In this document: one piece after another, positions 8,519-16,608 of the stretch
How positions within the stretch are numbered: position 1 is the first letter of the stretch
Layout of the letters: each line of letters begins with the position of its first letter
NCBI RefSeq assembly: GCF_030581005.1
Contig: NZ_JAUQSX010000004.1
Coordinates: 124,001 to 188,000 of the forward strand
From: Hymenobacter mellowenesis
GTDB lineage: Bacteria > Bacteroidota > Bacteroidia > Cytophagales > Hymenobacteraceae
Length of the DNA: 64,000 nucleotides
Direction of reading: 5' to 3'
The notes under the pieces: model-generated
Database searches by the model: none
The model's input: only the letters and a program-made list of their open reading frames with translations
What the model was told of the DNA's origin: nothing
Position numbers and translations under genes: made by a program

Positions 8519-8947
8519 ATGCCCAATACCAGTCTTTCTCCCCTCGATTCCATCCTCGCCGCCGCCGAGCAGGTGCGCCAGCAGCTCAACCTGAAAGCCT
8601 TCGACGCCGAAGGCGTAGCGCACCTCGACAACTTTATTAAGGCACAGCGGGACAGCTTTATTGAGGCCCAGCGGGACAGTTTGCCCGCCGCCGAGCGCGA
8701 GGGGGTGGTGATGGCGCTGGGCTGCTTTCTGGGGCAATGCCTGGTGCAGGTGTACCGCGGCGAATGGGGCACTGGCAAGGATGGCACGACCGGCGTGGGG
8801 CTGGGCGGACGATTTTTTTTTAATCCCTTTTATTTAGTCGATGCGCAACTGAATGAGGGAGAAAGCGCATCGGTAGCGGCCTTTTTTGCCTCGGTACCCC
8901 AGCGGTTGAAGAGCCCGCCCGCCGCGCGTAAGAGTTGGATTTCGTAA
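8519..8947 (+). CDS. Conserved-looking hypothetical protein with short internal repeat
   Basis: This is a 142-residue cytoplasmic protein of unrecognised family. The start at 8519 (MPNTSLSPLD) is preferred to the open frame from 8345, whose first 58 residues look non-coding. The middle has two adjacent copies of an F-I-(K/E)-A-Q-R-D-S octapeptide encoded by a 24-bp tandem duplication (8633-8680). The rest (VVMALGCFLGQCLVQVYRGE, then GRFFFNPFYLVDAQL) resembles a compact alpha/beta domain. It is 31 bp upstream of cmk on the same strand, but no functional link is evident. Confidence 0.6.
   Translation: MPNTSLSPLDSILAAAEQVRQQLNLKAFDAEGVAHLDNFIKAQRDSFIEAQRDSLPAAEREGVVMALGCFLGQCLVQVYRGEWGTGKDGTTGVGLGGRFFFNPFYLVDAQLNEGESASVAAFFASVPQRLKSPPAARKSWIS
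8633..8680 (+). repeat. 24-bp tandem duplication within a gene
   Basis: Two adjacent 24-bp units (8633-8656 and 8657-8680) differ at three positions and keep the frame, adding eight residues to the protein at 8519-8947. Confidence 0.85.
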
Positions 8948-8978
8948 TCTTGCGGGGCCAATGGCCGCCCGCGTCGTT

Positions 8979-9671
8979 ATGAAACAACTCGTTATCGCCA
9001 TTGACGGCTACTCTTCCTGTGGCAAAAGCACCACGGCCAAAGCCGTGGCCCAGCTCCTGCACTACGCTTACGTCGACACCGGTGCCATGTACCGCGCCGT
9101 GACGCTGTACCTGCTCGAAAGCCAGATTGCCTTCACCGACCTGCCCCGCATCGAGCAGGCCCTGCGCGAAATCAGCATTAGCTTCCGCCGCAACCGCCGC
9201 ACCGGCCGCAACGAACTGTTTCTCAACGGCGTGAACCGCGAGGACGACATCCGCCAGATGCGTATTTCCAACTCCGTGAGCGAGGTTTCGGTCATCCCCA
9301 TGGTGCGGCATGCCATGGTGGCCCAGCAACAAAAAATGGGGGGTAAGCGCGGCGTGGTGATGGACGGCCGCGACATCGGCACCACCGTTTTTCCTGATGC
9401 GGAGGTGAAAATCTTCATGACGGCCGAAGTGGAGCTGCGCGCCCGGCGTCGCCAGGACGAGCTGGCCGAGAAGGGTGAAATCGTGCCGCTCGAAGACATC
9501 ATTGAGAACCTGCGCAAGCGCGATTACCTGGACTCAACCCGCGCCGAAAGCCCCTTGCGCCGCGCCCCCGACGCCGTGCTGCTCGACACCACGCACATCA
9601 CCATCACCGAACAGGTCGATTTCGTGCTCGACAGGGTGTCGTCGGCGCTGTTTGCGGCGGGGTGGGACTGA
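8979..9671 (+). CDS. cmk: (d)CMP kinase
   Basis: This 230-residue cytidylate kinase phosphorylates CMP and dCMP with ATP. The Walker A motif is at residues 10-18 (GYSSCGKST), followed by the CMP-binding segment YVDTGAMYRA, the family motif VVMDGRDIGT near 120, and the LID region with RARRRQDEL. The start MKQLVIAIDG at 8979 is chosen over the ATG six codons upstream because it begins directly with the first beta strand. A TAATCTTG element (8945-8952) may be its -7 box. The pairing with downstream ispH is common in Bacteroidota genomes. Confidence 0.96.
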   Translation: MKQLVIAIDGYSSCGKSTTAKAVAQLLHYAYVDTGAMYRAVTLYLLESQIAFTDLPRIEQALREISISFRRNRRTGRNELFLNGVNREDDIRQMRISNSVSEVSVIPMVRHAMVAQQQKMGGKRGVVMDGRDIGTTVFPDAEVKIFMTAEVELRARRRQDELAEKGEIVPLEDIIENLRKRDYLDSTRAESPLRRAPDAVLLDTTHITITEQVDFVLDRVSSALFAAGWD

Positions 9672-9703
9672 GTGGGCGGTTGCTGAAGGATACCTGGGGG
9701 CCA

Positions 9704-9822
9704 AAAGAACGTCATGCAGAGCGCAACGAAGCATCTTGCCCGCGGTAAGTAAATTCAATCGTCAGAAAGAGGAATAGTTGCGGCGGGCAAGATGCTTCGC
9801 TGCGCTCGACATGACGTTCTTT
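9704..9822. repeat. Dispersed palindromic repeat, copy 1
   Basis: Arms 9704-9743 and 9783-9822 are nearly perfect inverted copies separated by about 40 bp. It belongs to a family with the arm pattern GTCATGCAGAGCG...GAAGCATCT seen at many intergenic sites in this window. It may also act as the cmk terminator. Confidence 0.9.
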
Positions 9823-9854
9823 CGTTCACTCGCTACCGCGCCGCCGCGAGTCCG

Positions 9855-9862
9855 TACCTTTG
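9855..9862 (+). promoter_or_regulatory. -7 element of ispH
   Basis: TACCTTTG matches the Bacteroidota -7 consensus, 45 bp before the ispH ATG and downstream of palindromic repeat copy 1. The -33 element is not clear. Confidence 0.5.
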
Positions 9863-9906
9863 CCCCGGCGAACTCCTCGCCGCCGCAGTGGTGTTAGACT
9901 CACAGC

Positions 9907-10788
9907 ATGAAGGTCACGATTGATAAAAATTCCGGCTACTGCTTTGGCGTTGAATTCGCCATTCAGATGGCCGAAGACGAGCTGGCGCAAGGCCACAACC
10001 TCTACTGCCTCGGCGATATCGTGCACAACCGCATGGAAGTGGAACGCCTGCACCAGCTCGGTCTGCGCATCATCGACCGCGAGCAGCTAAGCCAACTGCA
10101 CGACACCAAAGTCCTCATCCGGGCCCACGGCGAGCCGCCGGAAACCTACCAGCTGGCCCTCCAGAACAACCTGGAGCTGATTGACGCCAGCTGCCCGGTG
10201 GTGCTCAAGCTGCAAAACCGCGTAAAGCACGCCTTCGACCTGAGCCAGCGCCAGGACGGCCAGATTGTGATTTACGGGCAGCCCGGCCACGCCGAGGTTG
10301 CCGGCCTCACGGGCCAGACTGGCAACCGCGCCATCATCGTGATGAACGAGGCCGACCTCGACCAGATTGACTTTTCGCGCCCCGTCACGCTCTTTAGCCA
10401 GACCACCAAAAGTACAGCCGGCTTCTACAAGATGAAGGCTCTGATGGAGGCCCGCATCCAGGCCGCCGGCGGCCAATTAGACAGCTTCGACGCCAACGAC
10501 AGCATCTGCCGGCAGGTGAGCAACCGCGAGCCGGCCCTGGCCCGTTTCGCCACCGAATACGACGTGGTGCTCTTCGTGAGTGGCCGCAAAAGCTCCAACG
10601 GCAAGGCCCTGTTTTCGGTAGTGAATGCCGTGAACCCGCGCAGCTATTTCATCGAGAACGCCGATGAAGTGGACGAGGCCTGGCTGGCCGGCATGCACAC
10701 CGTGGGCATCTGCGGCGCCACCAGCACCCCGCTGTGGCTGATGCAGCAGGTAGCCGAGCGCGTGGAAGGCGTGGGCGAGTTGGCGTAG
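9907..10788 (+). CDS. ispH: 4-hydroxy-3-methylbut-2-enyl diphosphate reductase
   Basis: This 293-residue iron-sulfur enzyme carries out the last step of the MEP pathway, making IPP and DMAPP. The three cluster cysteines are C12 (GYCFGV), C96 (DASCPVV) and C201 (DSICRQVSNRE). Other family signatures are RAHGEPP, YGQPGHAEV and the substrate-site motif SQTTKST near 164-170. The length is typical. The chromosome therefore probably uses the MEP route. Palindromic repeats flank it on both sides. Confidence 0.97.
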   Translation: MKVTIDKNSGYCFGVEFAIQMAEDELAQGHNLYCLGDIVHNRMEVERLHQLGLRIIDREQLSQLHDTKVLIRAHGEPPETYQLALQNNLELIDASCPVVLKLQNRVKHAFDLSQRQDGQIVIYGQPGHAEVAGLTGQTGNRAIIVMNEADLDQIDFSRPVTLFSQTTKSTAGFYKMKALMEARIQAAGGQLDSFDANDSICRQVSNREPALARFATEYDVVLFVSGRKSSNGKALFSVVNAVNPRSYFIENADEVDEAWLAGMHTVGICGATSTPLWLMQQVAERVEGVGELA

Positions 10789-10800
10789 GGAAGTTTTTTC

Positions 10801-10906
10801 GCCTGTCATCCTGAGCGGAGCGAAGGACCTTATCACGGCTCAAAAGCTTGCAGTAATTACTGCCGCTGGTGTGATAAGGTCCTTCGCTGCGCTCAGGATG
10901 ACAGGC
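10801..10906. repeat. Dispersed palindromic repeat, copy 2 (GGACCTTATCAC variant)
   Basis: Arms 10801-10836 and 10871-10906 read GTCATCCTGAGCG...GAAGGACCTTATCAC and its inverse. It lies between ispH (+) and the macrodomain gene (-), where it could also end transcription from both sides. Confidence 0.9.
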
Positions 10907-10916
10907 GTTTTGCTGC

Positions 10917-11452
10917 TTAGCCAACGAGCCGCTCTTCATACAGCCGGTGGTTTCCCTCGTCAAACACCATGAAAATGACGGTCTTCGGCCACTCGTGCGA
11001 CGCCAGCCACTGCCGCACCTCGCGCATGGCCACGGCGGCTGCTTCGGGCTTGGGGTAACCGTAGATGCCGGTGCTGATGCCGGGAAAGGCCACGCTTTCC
11101 AGTTGGTTTTCTTCGGCCAGGCGCAGGCTGTTGCGGTAGCAATTGGCTAATAATTCGGGCTCGCCCTTGTGGCCGCCGTTCCAGACGGGCCCCACGGTGT
11201 GGATGACGTGCCCGGCCGGCAGCCGCCCGCCGGTGGTGATGACGGCCTCGCCGGTTTTGCAGCCGCCCTGCCGGGCCCGAATGGCGCGGCACGCCTCCAA
11301 AATAGCTGGCCCGCCGGCCCGATGAATAGCCCCATCGACGCCCCACCGCCGAGCAGGCTGGAGTTGGCGGCGTTGACGATGGCGCTGACGGGCTGCTTGG
11401 TGATGTCGCCCTGCACGAGCTGGATGCGGTGAGCGAGGGGAGGAGAGGGCAT
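10917..11452 (-). pseudogene. Macrodomain protein gene with single-base frameshift
   Basis: Two overlapping minus-strand frames together encode a normal ADP-ribose-binding macrodomain. The first frame runs from 11452 (MPSPPLAHRIQLVQGDITKQ) through NAANSSLLGGG. The second continues with VDGAIHRAGGPAILEACR, CKTGEAVITTGG, HVIHTVGPVW, and ends at GISTGIYGYP...MVFDEGNHRLYEERLVG. The join is at the run of four C bases at 11341-11344 (plus strand); one extra base restores GGGGVDGAIH, the conserved binding loop. The gene is either recently broken or carries a sequencing error in a homopolymer. An intact protein would hydrolyse or bind ADP-ribose or O-acetyl-ADP-ribose. Confidence 0.85.
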
Positions 11453-11628
11453 GAGGATTTCGGTGGTGGGTGTAATGGCCGGCGCCACGGCGCGATTCAT
11501 GCCATACGCTTTGGCTGCTTCGATTGATGCTTGGGAAACCAACCGCGACGCTTCGGCAACAGGAAGTGGCGCCGCCCCGGGCCGAAAAGCCATATTTGAC
11601 CATCCATTTCAACCAAACCTCCCCGCTC

Positions 11629-11949
11629 ATGGAAACCCTGCAACGCGACCCCTACCTGTGGCAAAAGGCCAAAGCCCGCGCCCGCTTCCAATCGCACCTG
11701 CTTTCGTTCTTGTTGGTGAACGCGCTGCTGTGGGTTATCTGGGCCTTCACCTTTCCGCACCACCACGGCCGGGGCTTCCACTCCGAAATTCCCTGGCCGC
11801 TGTGGGTCACTTTCTTCTGGGGCCTGGGGCTGATACGGCGCGGCATGGCGGCCTACGGCGGCTTTAGCCGCGAGCAGCGCACCCAGCGCGAGTACGAGCG
11901 GCTGGTGAGCCAGCAAAGCGGCGTTGACCCGCTCGACAAATACCGCTAA
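11629..11949 (+). CDS. 2TM domain membrane protein
   Basis: This 106-residue protein starts with a basic cytoplasmic stretch (DPYLWQKAKARARFQSH). Two membrane segments follow, about residues 22-42 (LLSFLLVNALLWVIWAFTF) and 57-75 (WPLWVTFFWGLGLIRRG), joined by a short His-rich loop. This layout matches the 2TM family found in Bacteroidota, often at the N-terminus of LytTR regulators or as stand-alone proteins. The ATG at 11629 is the first codon with family-like sequence. The function is unknown. Confidence 0.75.
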   Translation: METLQRDPYLWQKAKARARFQSHLLSFLLVNALLWVIWAFTFPHHHGRGFHSEIPWPLWVTFFWGLGLIRRGMAAYGGFSREQRTQREYERLVSQQSGVDPLDKYR

Positions 11950-12000
11950 GCGGTTCGATAAGCGAAAAATTTCCCCTTTCTTCTGCTAATTAGTGAAGTG

Positions 12001-12102
12001 GTTCGGCCGAAGCCGGGGGCTTTCAACTTGATGTTTAGGCGTTCCGGTTTGGGCCGGTTTGTTTAAAAATCGAGTTGAAAGCCTCCGGTCTCGGCCGGAC
12101 CT
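12001..12102. repeat. Long imperfect inverted repeat between genes
   Basis: GTTCGGCCGAAGCCGGGGGC... at 12001-12033 and its imperfect inverse at about 12069-12102 enclose a 35-bp loop. It is a separate sequence from the GTCATG palindrome family. It may end transcription of the 2TM gene. I see no gene in 11950-12231. Confidence 0.6.
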
Positions 12103-12231
12103 TTTTCAACGGTGATTTGAAGCTATTTGGTTTGGGGTGGTTCCCTGCGACCGTTCGTTCTAGCCGCCCGAGATTTGGCCGGACCCCTTCGCCCAGCCGT
12201 TGGCGGCCGGCCGCCGCCTATCTTCACCACC

Positions 12232-12714
12232 ATGAACCGCCCCCGCTCCCCCAAGCGCATTCTCGGCCGCCGCGAGCTGGTGGACTTTCCTGCCTTTGCC
12301 CTCGGCGGTGTGGAGGCCAAGGTGGACACCGGCGCCTACACCAGCGCCATCCACTGCACCGACATCCACATCGAAACCGATGGCCAGCAGCGGCCCGTGC
12401 TGCGGGTGCGCCTGCTCGACCCCGACCACGCCGATGCCAACGGCCGCCCGCTGACTTTCCCCGATTTTGCCCTGCGCGACATCCGCTCCTCCAACGGTGA
12501 GGTGCAGGAGCGTTACGTCATCCGGGCCGTGGTGCAGCTGTACGGCGAAGATTTTGAAGCCGAATTTTCGCTCTCCGACCGCTCCGACATGAAGTATCCC
12601 GTATTGCTGGGCCGCAGCCTGTTGCGGCAGGGCCGCTTCGTAGTCGACGTGGCCAAGCGCAACCTTTCCTACAAATCCCTGGCCCGCGCCGCCGCGCGCC
12701 GCGCCCGGCCCTGA
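12232..12714 (+). CDS. RimB-like / ATP-dependent zinc protease family (retropepsin fold)
   Basis: This is a 160-residue protein of the family annotated as putative ATP-dependent zinc protease (PF05618), now regarded as retropepsin-like. The active-site-like motif is D32-T33-G34-A35 in AKVDTGAYTSAIHC, with the flap and C-terminal part in YPVLLGRSLL...FVVDVAKR. ATG 12232 begins directly before the first strand. It sits upstream of a rimK homolog and an AstE-like gene on the same strand, an arrangement in which such proteases (RimB in Pseudomonas) process glutamate tails added by RimK. That role here is inferred from context. Confidence 0.85.
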   Translation: MNRPRSPKRILGRRELVDFPAFALGGVEAKVDTGAYTSAIHCTDIHIETDGQQRPVLRVRLLDPDHADANGRPLTFPDFALRDIRSSNGEVQERYVIRAVVQLYGEDFEAEFSLSDRSDMKYPVLLGRSLLRQGRFVVDVAKRNLSYKSLARAAARRARP

Positions 12715-12745
12715 GTAGCTTTGTGGCGATATTCTGTGAAAATTC

Positions 12746-12847
12746 TGTCATCCTGAGCGCAGCGAAGGACCTTCTCACGTAAGGACAATTTTCAGTAATT
12801 CACCCTGAGCAGCTGTGGTAAGGTCCTTCGCGCTGCTCAGGATGACA
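12746..12847. repeat. Dispersed palindromic repeat, copy 3
   Basis: Arms 12746-12778 and 12815-12847 (TGTCATCCTGAGCG...GAAGGACCTT and inverse), the same variant as copy 2. It lies between the protease gene and rimK; a TAGCTTTG element at 12716-12723 lies just upstream. Confidence 0.88.
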
Positions 12848-12938
12848 AACCGCCCCGCCCTGGTGCCACTCACCCCGCCCGTTCCATCCCATCCCACCCG
12901 CCCCTTCTCCACTCCACCACCCCACCAATCCACCCCCG

Positions 12939-13892
12939 ATGAAACTGGCCATTCTCTCGCGTGAGCCGAAATCCTATTCCACCCAGCGGCTGGTGGAGGC
13001 CGCGGCCAACCTGGGCCACGAAGCCGTGGTCATCGACCACCTGCAGTGCAACATTGTGCTGGAGAAGGGCCAGCCCGGCATCATCTACCAGGGCGCGCCG
13101 CTCGAAGGCTTCGACGCCATTATTCCGCGCATCGGCGCCTCGGTCACGTTCTACGGCACGGCCGTGGTGCGGCAGTTTGAGATGATGAAGGTGCGCACAG
13201 CTATTGATAGCCAAGCCATTGTGCGCTCGCGCGACAAGCTCCGCTCGATGCAGATTCTGAGCCGCGCCGGCGTGGGCATGCCCAAAACGGCCTTCACCAA
13301 CTTCTCGGCCGACGTGCCGGCCATGATTGAGCAGGTGGGCGGCGCGCCGGTCATCATCAAACTCCTCGAAGGCACCCAGGGCCTGGGCGTGGTGCTGGCC
13401 GAGTCGGCCAAGGCTGCGCAGTCGGTCATCGAGGCCTTCCACAACCTTAAGGCCCGCATCATCGTGCAGGAGTTCATTGCCGAAAGCAAGGGCGCCGACC
13501 TGCGCGCCTTCGTGGTGGACGGCGAGGTGGTGGGCGCCATGAAGCGCCAGGGTAAGGAAGGCGAGTTCCGTTCGAACCTGCACCGCGGCGGTTCGGGCAC
13601 GCTCGTGAAGCTCACGCGGGCCGAGAAGGCCGCCGCGCTGCTGGCCACCAAAGCCCTGGGCCTGGGCATTGCGGGCGTCGATATGCTGCAAAGCAAGCGC
13701 GGTCCGCTGGTGCTCGAAGTCAATTCCTCGCCCGGGCTAGAGGGCATCGAGAAAGCTACCAAGCAAGACATCGCCGGCCGCATCATCGAATACAGTACCG
13801 CGCTGGCCGGGAAGAAAAAAGCGAAGCCCAAGGCGAAAAAAGGGGCAGCAATTGGCGTTGACGCGCAATCGGACGTGCCGGGCGGAAAGTAG
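12939..13892 (+). CDS. rimK: RimK-family ATP-grasp alpha-L-glutamate ligase
   Basis: This 317-residue ATP-grasp ligase resembles the E. coli enzyme that adds glutamate residues to ribosomal protein S6 and makes poly-glutamate. Features in order are the N-terminal pre-ATP domain ([18 protein letters not shown]), [10 protein letters not shown], the ATP-grasp segment [17 protein letters not shown], the metal/ATP loop [16 protein letters not shown], and [17 protein letters not shown] near 265-280. A Lys-rich tail of about 30 residues ([10 protein letters not shown]) extends beyond the usual end. The neighbours are a RimB-like protease and an AstE/AspA-like hydrolase. The target in this organism is unknown. 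Confidence 0.92.
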   Translation: MKLAILSREPKSYSTQRLVEAAANLGHEAVVIDHLQCNIVLEKGQPGIIYQGAPLEGFDAIIPRIGASVTFYGTAVVRQFEMMKVRTAIDSQAIVRSRDKLRSMQILSRAGVGMPKTAFTNFSADVPAMIEQVGGAPVIIKLLEGTQGLGVVLAESAKAAQSVIEAFHNLKARIIVQEFIAESKGADLRAFVVDGEVVGAMKRQGKEGEFRSNLHRGGSGTLVKLTRAEKAAALLATKALGLGIAGVDMLQSKRGPLVLEVNSSPGLEGIEKATKQDIAGRIIEYSTALAGKKKAKPKAKKGAAIGVDAQSDVPGGK

Positions 13893-13915
13893 GAGGGGAA
13901 GGATAGATTGGAGAG

Positions 13916-14028
13916 AAAAGAACGTCATGTCGAGCTTGCCGAGACATCTCGCGTGCTGTGGTAAATCTCTTCGATTGGATTACTTCGGCACGCGAGATGT
14001 CTCGGCAAGCTCGACATGACGTTCTTTT
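13916..14028. repeat. Dispersed palindromic repeat, copy 4 (GCTTGCCGAGACATCT variant)
   Basis: Arms 13916-13957 and 13988-14028 are perfect or nearly perfect inverses, ending in AAAAGAACG/CGTTCTTTT. It lies between rimK and the AstE-like gene. Confidence 0.92.
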
Positions 14029-14060
14029 TATTCATCTCCTCCTGACTTCGCTTACCGCCC

Positions 14061-15023
14061 ATGCCCACCGCTCCCGACCGCCCGATGCACCTCAACGGCC
14101 TCACCATTCAGCCCGGCGAGCGGGTGCTCACGCGGCTGGTGATTTCGCGGCTGCCCTCGGGCACGGTGATTGACGTACCGGTGCACGTGATTCGGGCCGT
14201 GGAGCCGGGGCCCACGCTGCTGCTGATGGGCGGCATGCACGGCGACGAGGTGAACGGCATCGAAACCATTCGGCGGCTGGTGCGGCGCGAACTGCTCACG
14301 CCCTTGCGCGGCACCATCATCGCCATTCCCATCCTCAACATCTACGGGTTTCTGAATTTCAGCCGCGACGTGCCCGATGGCAAGGACGTAAACCGCTCGT
14401 TCCCGGGGTTTCCGCGCGGGTCGCTGGCCGGGCGGGTGGCCCACCGCTTCATGCGCGAAATCATGCCCCTGATTGACTACGGCATCGATTTTCATACCGG
14501 CGGCGCCACGCGGGCCAACTACCCGCAGGTACGCGCCCTGCTGGGCATTGATGTGGAGCTGGACGCCATGGCGGCGGCTTTTTCGGCGCCCTTCACGCTG
14601 CACGCGGCCTTGCGGGCGGGCTCGCTGCGCGAGGCGGCGTATGGGCTGGGCAAACGCATCATCGTGTACGAAACCGGCGAGAGCCTGCGGCTCGACGAGC
14701 CCGGCATTGAGGAGGCGGCGGCGGGCACTTTGCGGGTGCTGCACCACCTGGGCATGGGCCCGGCGGCGCCGGCGCCGGCCCGGCCCAGCATCGTGTGCCG
14801 GCGGCATACGTGGCTGCGGGCGCGTTTTGCGGGCGTGTTCCGGTCACACGTCGAAAACGGCCAGTTTGTGGAGAAAGGCCAGATTTATGGCTCCGTGGCC
14901 GACCCCTACGGGCAGCAAACCGTGCGCCTGGAGTCGCCGCTAAGTGGCTACGTCATCGGCCTGAACCACATGCCGGTGGTGAACCAGGGCGACGCTCTGC
15001 TGCACATTGCCGTGCCAGAGTAA
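14061..15023 (+). CDS. Succinylglutamate desuccinylase/aspartoacylase family zinc hydrolase
   Basis: This is a 320-residue M14-related zinc amidohydrolase. The first metal pair is H60 and E63 in GGMHGDEVNG, the third ligand is H145 in DFHTGG, and the catalytic Glu is probably in VYETGES near 215. R112 in KDVNRSFPG corresponds to the substrate carboxylate site. The C-terminal 80 residues form the beta-rich domain typical of this family. It follows the protease and rimK on the same strand, so it may deacylate or trim glutamate-containing products; this is inferred from gene context. Confidence 0.88.
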   Translation: MPTAPDRPMHLNGLTIQPGERVLTRLVISRLPSGTVIDVPVHVIRAVEPGPTLLLMGGMHGDEVNGIETIRRLVRRELLTPLRGTIIAIPILNIYGFLNFSRDVPDGKDVNRSFPGFPRGSLAGRVAHRFMREIMPLIDYGIDFHTGGATRANYPQVRALLGIDVELDAMAAAFSAPFTLHAALRAGSLREAAYGLGKRIIVYETGESLRLDEPGIEEAAAGTLRVLHHLGMGPAAPAPARPSIVCRRHTWLRARFAGVFRSHVENGQFVEKGQIYGSVADPYGQQTVRLESPLSGYVIGLNHMPVVNQGDALLHIAVPE

Positions 15024-15031
15024 TTTTCGGC

Positions 15032-15589
15032 ATGGAAAAGCCTTTTACAATTGACGCCGGTCGGGTGCGCCTGCGCCACCTGCGGCCTGCCGACTTGCCC
15101 GCCTTCGCCGCCTACCGCGCCGACCCGGCGGTGTGCCGCTTTCAGGGGTTCGACCCGTTCAGCGAAGCGCAGGCCGTTGACTTCATTGCCCGGCATTCGG
15201 TGGCCGCCATCCCGGCCGCGCCCGGCGAGTGGGTGCAAATCGCCATTGCCCGCCGCGATGACGACGAGCTATTGGGCGACTGCGCCCTGCACCGGCAGGG
15301 CCACGAGCCGCGCATTGCCGAAATCGGCATCACGCTGGCGCCGCGCTGGCAGGGGCAGGGCTACGCTGGCGAGGCGTTGCAGGGGCTGCTGCGGTTTTGC
15401 TTCGCGGAGCTGGGCTTGCACCGGGTGGTGGCGCTGGTGGACCCGCGCAATGCGCCGTCGGTGGCACTCATGGAACGGGTGGGGATGCGCCGGGAAGGGC
15501 ATTTCCGGCAAAATGGCTGGTACAAGGGCGAGTGGTGCGACGAGTTTCAATACGCTTTGCTGGCCACCGACTGGCCGGTGGCGGGCTGA
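15032..15589 (+). CDS. GNAT family N-acetyltransferase (RimJ/RimL type)
   Basis: This is a 185-residue GNAT fold. The N-terminal strand VRLRHLRPADLPAFAAYRAD is the RimJ/RimL pattern. The acetyl-CoA pyrophosphate loop is WQGQGYAGEAL (R/Q-x-x-G-x-G/A), and the C-terminal signature is NAPSVALMERVGMRREGHFR. ATG 15032 lies 8 bp after the AstE-like stop codon, suggesting cotranscription. The acceptor is unknown; a protein N-terminus or a small-molecule amine is possible. Confidence 0.88.
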   Translation: MEKPFTIDAGRVRLRHLRPADLPAFAAYRADPAVCRFQGFDPFSEAQAVDFIARHSVAAIPAAPGEWVQIAIARRDDDELLGDCALHRQGHEPRIAEIGITLAPRWQGQGYAGEALQGLLRFCFAELGLHRVVALVDPRNAPSVALMERVGMRREGHFRQNGWYKGEWCDEFQYALLATDWPVAG

Positions 15590-15604
15590 CATGCGCCGGG
15601 CCCG

Positions 15605-15612
15605 TACTTTTG
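15605..15612 (+). promoter_or_regulatory. -7 element of the OmpH-like gene
   Basis: TACTTTTG, an exact TANNTTTG match 25 bp before the ATG at 15637. The -33 element is not obvious. Confidence 0.45.
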
Positions 15613-15636
15613 TTTTTTCCTCATCTGCGCTTTTCA

Positions 15637-16338
15637 ATGAAAAACCCCATTCAATTAACCATTAACGTTGTTTTGGCCCTGCTGGTGGCCGGCTTGTACT
15701 TCCTGCATTTCAACCAGAAGCCGGTGGCCCCAGCCATTGCTACTGACAAATCAACGGCCGTGGTGGCCTCGCCGGAGCTGACCACGACCGACAGCTTGAC
15801 CAAGGCCGCGCTGGCCGAGGCCAACGCGCCCGCGCCCGAAACCACTCCCGCTGCCGACACTCCGACCGCCGCCAGCAACGCCGATAAAATCGTGTACGTG
15901 GAGTCGGGCAAGATGCTGGACGGCTACCAGGGCATGAAAGACGCTCGCAAGGCCTTCGAGGCCAAAGCCCGCGGCTGGGAAGGCCAGAACCAGAAGCTGA
16001 TTGCCAACTTCCGCACCGCCGTGGAAAACTACCAGAAGCAAGCCCAGGGCATGACCGCCGAGCAGCGCGCCGCCACCGAGCAGAAGCTCCAGGCCCAGCA
16101 GCAGGAGTCGGGCCAGGCCCAGCAGCGCATCCAGGCCCAGGCCCAGGAAGAAGAAGCCAAGCTGACCCAGACCGTGCTCGAAAGCGTGAACAAGAAGGTG
16201 GAAGCCTACGGCAAGTCGCACGGCTACAAGCTCATCCTGATTGCCGCGCCCAGCGGCACCATCGCCTACGGCCAGAAAGACCTCGATATCACGGCTCCGG
16301 TGCTGGCCTACCTGAACGCGGAATACCGCCGGAAGTAG
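15637..16338 (+). CDS. OmpH/Skp-family periplasmic chaperone-like protein
   Basis: This is a 233-residue protein. An N-terminal membrane anchor (residues about 7-25, INVVLALLVAGLYFLHF) is followed by an Ala/Pro/Thr linker to about 80. The OmpH-like part then starts with the strand KIVYVESGKMLDGYQGMKDA, continues with a long Gln/Ala-rich coiled coil (residues 110-190), and returns with LILIAAPSGTIAYGQKDLDITAPVLAYLN. This matches Skp/OmpH, which holds outer-membrane proteins during transit, but here the domain is tethered to the inner membrane. The start at 15637 follows a -7 element. Confidence 0.85.
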   Translation: MKNPIQLTINVVLALLVAGLYFLHFNQKPVAPAIATDKSTAVVASPELTTTDSLTKAALAEANAPAPETTPAADTPTAASNADKIVYVESGKMLDGYQGMKDARKAFEAKARGWEGQNQKLIANFRTAVENYQKQAQGMTAEQRAATEQKLQAQQQESGQAQQRIQAQAQEEEAKLTQTVLESVNKKVEAYGKSHGYKLILIAAPSGTIAYGQKDLDITAPVLAYLNAEYRRK

Positions 16339-16367
16339 GCGGCTACGTCCGGGTGACGGGTCGGATT

Positions 16368-16478
16368 AAAGAACGTCATGCTGAGCGCAGCCGAAGCATC
16401 TCTACCGCAATAGTAAATCCTCGATTGGATTACTTGCGCGGTAGAGATGCTTCGACTTCGCTCAGCACGACGTTCTTT
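16368..16478. repeat. Dispersed palindromic repeat, copy 5 (TCTCTACCGC variant)
   Basis: Inverted arms start at 16368 (AAAGAACGTCATGCTGAGCG) and end at 16478, with GCATCTCTACCGC and its inverse towards the loop. It lies between the OmpH-like and TonB receptor genes. Confidence 0.9.
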
Positions 16479-16608
16479 TTTTGCTGATTTTTTGCGAGAC
16501 TCCAAGCAACCCCAACGCCCGAAATTCGCTCTCCAATAAAAATGCCCGGCGGCCGTTAGGCCGCCATGCTGGCCCGCCGCCGCTGGCTTTTCTCTCCTTT
16601 CCTTCTGC

